Below are positions 62,756 to 64,000 of a DNA stretch of 64,000 nucleotides, one piece after another. Origin of the DNA: Isosphaeraceae bacterium (lineage in GTDB: Bacteria; Planctomycetota; Planctomycetia; Isosphaerales; Isosphaeraceae); contig JANXSX010000150.1 of the NCBI GenBank assembly GCA_025356475.1, forward strand, positions 124,001 through 188,000. The letters run 5' to 3'. The notes beneath the pieces are model-generated. The model was given only the letters and a program-made list of their open reading frames with translations. It had not been told where the DNA came from and ran no database searches. Position numbers and translations under genes: made by a program. Every line of letters starts with the position of its first letter. The first letter of the stretch is position 1.

Positions 62756-64000
62756 TTAGATGTTGAAGAAAAATTCGGGAATGTAGACAAGGTACTTCAG
62801 GTTGATCGTCCAGCGCAGGACCATCTTGATCGGCAGGCTGGCCATGAACAACAGAAGCATCGCCAGCACGCTGAACCGGATGAACCCCGCTTCCGCTGTA
62901 TATTTGCGGAAACAGTAACGGTAGAGCAACGCAGGCAAGACCGTGAAATAGCCGAGTACGATGAGAATTCCCGGCAATTCACGGAGTAAGAAGTTCGTCG
63001 GGCGGCTCGTCCCCAACAACTGTACCCAGAAAATGTCCGAGAGGTTCACGTTGTTAAGAGGAATCAGCTTGTGAACATCCCAGTACTCATAAGGTCCGAA
63101 GAAGTTCCAGTTCGGGCCTCGCAGGAAGGTTCCCAGGATGATGAGCACGACCCAGAGGACAAGGTAGCCGTACTGGAACGTGAGCCATGCAAACTTGCGC
63201 TGGGAGATCGTGTAGTAACCGTTTCCAGCCTTGTTTGTGTCGATGTAGGGGACGGCCATCAGGCCTACGACGATCATGGAGGGGAGCACGACGCCAGCCA
63301 TCCAGGGGTCGAAGTAAACGAGCATTTCTTGGAGACCGAGGAAGTACCAAGGGGCCTTCGACGGGTTGGGGGCGACGGTCGAAGAGGCTGGCTGCTCTAG
63401 TGGAGCTTGGAGGACAATCGCCCAGATCGTCAGGAAGATCGTTTGTCCCACCATGGCGATCAGTTCGGTATAGACGAGGTCCGGCCAGGTGAGGGTCTTC
63501 TCGGGTTCGAGCTCCTCGAGATTCGGCAGCCCTTTGGCCATCCGGGAATCATTGATCACCGCCCGTCGAAGACCGATCCAAGTGAAGAACGCGACGAGCA
63601 CGATTAGACCGATAATGGGCACATTGTCGGGCTTGACGACGATATCGCGGAAGTCGAAGTCGGTGAGGCTGAGCCCGAAGAAGAGCAATGTCGCGTTCAT
63701 CAAGCACCAGGCGACCAGTGCGTTTGCCACATACTTGCGGTAGGCATAGAGGGCAACAAACGCGAGTGTCGCGCCAGTGAAGAAGGTCGTCGGACCGGAG
63801 ACATAATCGATGGCGTCACGGAACAGCGACGGCATCGTGAATCCGCCGCCCAGGATGTAGGAAACTCCCATCGCCTGGAACATCACCGAGATCATGCCCC
63901 AGATCAACGTCCACAGGGTGCGGTTAACCGGTCCCCCTAATCCGACGGCGGGGATATGGTCATCAAGGGTCGGTTTGTGGTCATCCGCGCCAACTCCATG
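62756..64000 (-). CDS. Cytochrome b C-terminal/subunit IV-like protein (5' end off the window)
   Basis: A TTG at 63907 could start a 383-aa product, but the frame continues open without a stop to base 64000, with residues such as ADDHKPTLDDHIP and PVNRTLWTL. I read this as the 3' part of a gene starting beyond the right edge. The protein has about nine membrane helices. The segment NPSKAPWYFLGLQEMLVYFDPW is the quinol-site signature of cytochrome b C-terminal domains (subunit IV of b6f, C-terminal half of cytochrome b). The haem-ligand histidines of the N-terminal half are not in this piece, so a separate cytochrome b6-type gene is expected upstream. It should be a subunit of a menaquinol-cytochrome c reductase. 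Confidence 0.87.
   Translation of the reverse strand, partial: HGVGADDHKPTLDDHIPAVGLGGPVNRTLWTLIWGMISVMFQAMGVSYILGGGFTMPSLFRDAIDYVSGPTTFFTGATLAFVALYAYRKYVANALVAWCLMNATLLFFGLSLTDFDFRDIVVKPDNVPIIGLIVLVAFFTWIGLRRAVINDSRMAKGLPNLEELEPEKTLTWPDLVYTELIAMVGQTIFLTIWAIVLQAPLEQPASSTVAPNPSKAPWYFLGLQEMLVYFDPWMAGVVLPSMIVVGLMAVPYIDTNKAGNGYYTISQRKFAWLTFQYGYLVLWVVLIILGTFLRGPNWNFFGPYEYWDVHKLIPLNNVNLSDIFWVQLLGTSRPTNFLLRELPGILIVLGYFTVLPALLYRYCFRKYTAEAGFIRFSVLAMLLLFMASLPIKMVLRWTINLKYLVYIPEFFFNI

Noticed and set aside
1-64000. tRNA, rRNA, CRISPR arrays, insertion sequences, integrases
   Set aside because: I looked through all gaps over 150 bases and saw no cloverleaf-like segment, repeat-spacer pattern, transposase or integrase. 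This was by eye; a tRNA or repeat-finding program could overturn it.

Overview
The window reads as a chromosomal segment of a planctomycete, possibly from the Isosphaeraceae (order-level confidence good, family-level low). The evidence is a DUF1549/DUF1553 cytochrome-like protein next to a DUF1501 Tat-exported protein, very large secreted proteins of unknown function, a MoxR/DUF58/BatA-type operon with a prenyltransferase-repeat protein, NPCBM and PQQ-propeller proteins, and a multihaem cytochrome/cytochrome b module. The DNA is GC-rich and densely coding. I see no rRNA, tRNA, CRISPR array, insertion sequence or prophage.

Layout. (1) 1-950: the 3' part of a glycine betaine/choline-type ABC transporter gene whose permease half lies off the left edge. 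(2) 1198-4179: DUF1549/DUF1553 and DUF1501 genes, closed by a perfect 18-bp inverted repeat that can end transcription from both sides. (3) 14161-4257 (minus): two translationally coupled genes for 1136-aa and 2165-aa proteins that appear to be built from three copies of one beta-rich architecture. (4) 14257-16386: a FIST sensory protein and a conserved secreted protein. (5) 19764-16337 (minus): membrane histidine kinase, sigma-54 response regulator and zinc-ribbon membrane protein. (6) 19818-28108: M28 peptidase, then a glycosylation island with three GT-C type membrane enzymes, a GT2 and a GT4. (7) 31735-28208 (minus): a single-polypeptide MmeI-like restriction-modification enzyme. (8) 32023-35289: an HpcH/HpaI aldolase convergent with a MaoC / small protein / SDR / TIM-barrel isomerase operon. 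(9) 35547-39522: an ANTAR response regulator, a BON-like small protein, a kinase-fold protein lacking key catalytic residues, and a convergent histidine kinase coupled to an NPCBM protein. (10) 56472-39569 (minus): a 17-kb operon of TPR/PQQ protein, MoxR ATPase, DUF58, two VWA membrane proteins, a DUF4175-like coiled-coil protein, a charged secreted protein and a prenyltransferase-repeat protein. (11) 64000-56769 (minus): cytochrome b C-terminal subunit (5' end off the window), an eight-haem cytochrome with its own terminator, two blue-copper-like paralogues, and a 57-aa membrane protein.

How they may work together. Block 11 is probably part of the quinol-oxidising respiratory chain, with the cupredoxins as candidate soluble or lipid-anchored electron carriers. 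Block 10 resembles the MoxR/Bat machinery thought to assist folding or maturation at the membrane. The giant pair (block 3) and the ANTAR/BON/pseudokinase cluster (block 9) are the least explained parts and the best candidates for new biology.

All calls rest on reading translations by eye. No database search was run, residue positions are approximate where marked 'about', and start codons were chosen from ribosome-binding sites, codon type and signal peptides.
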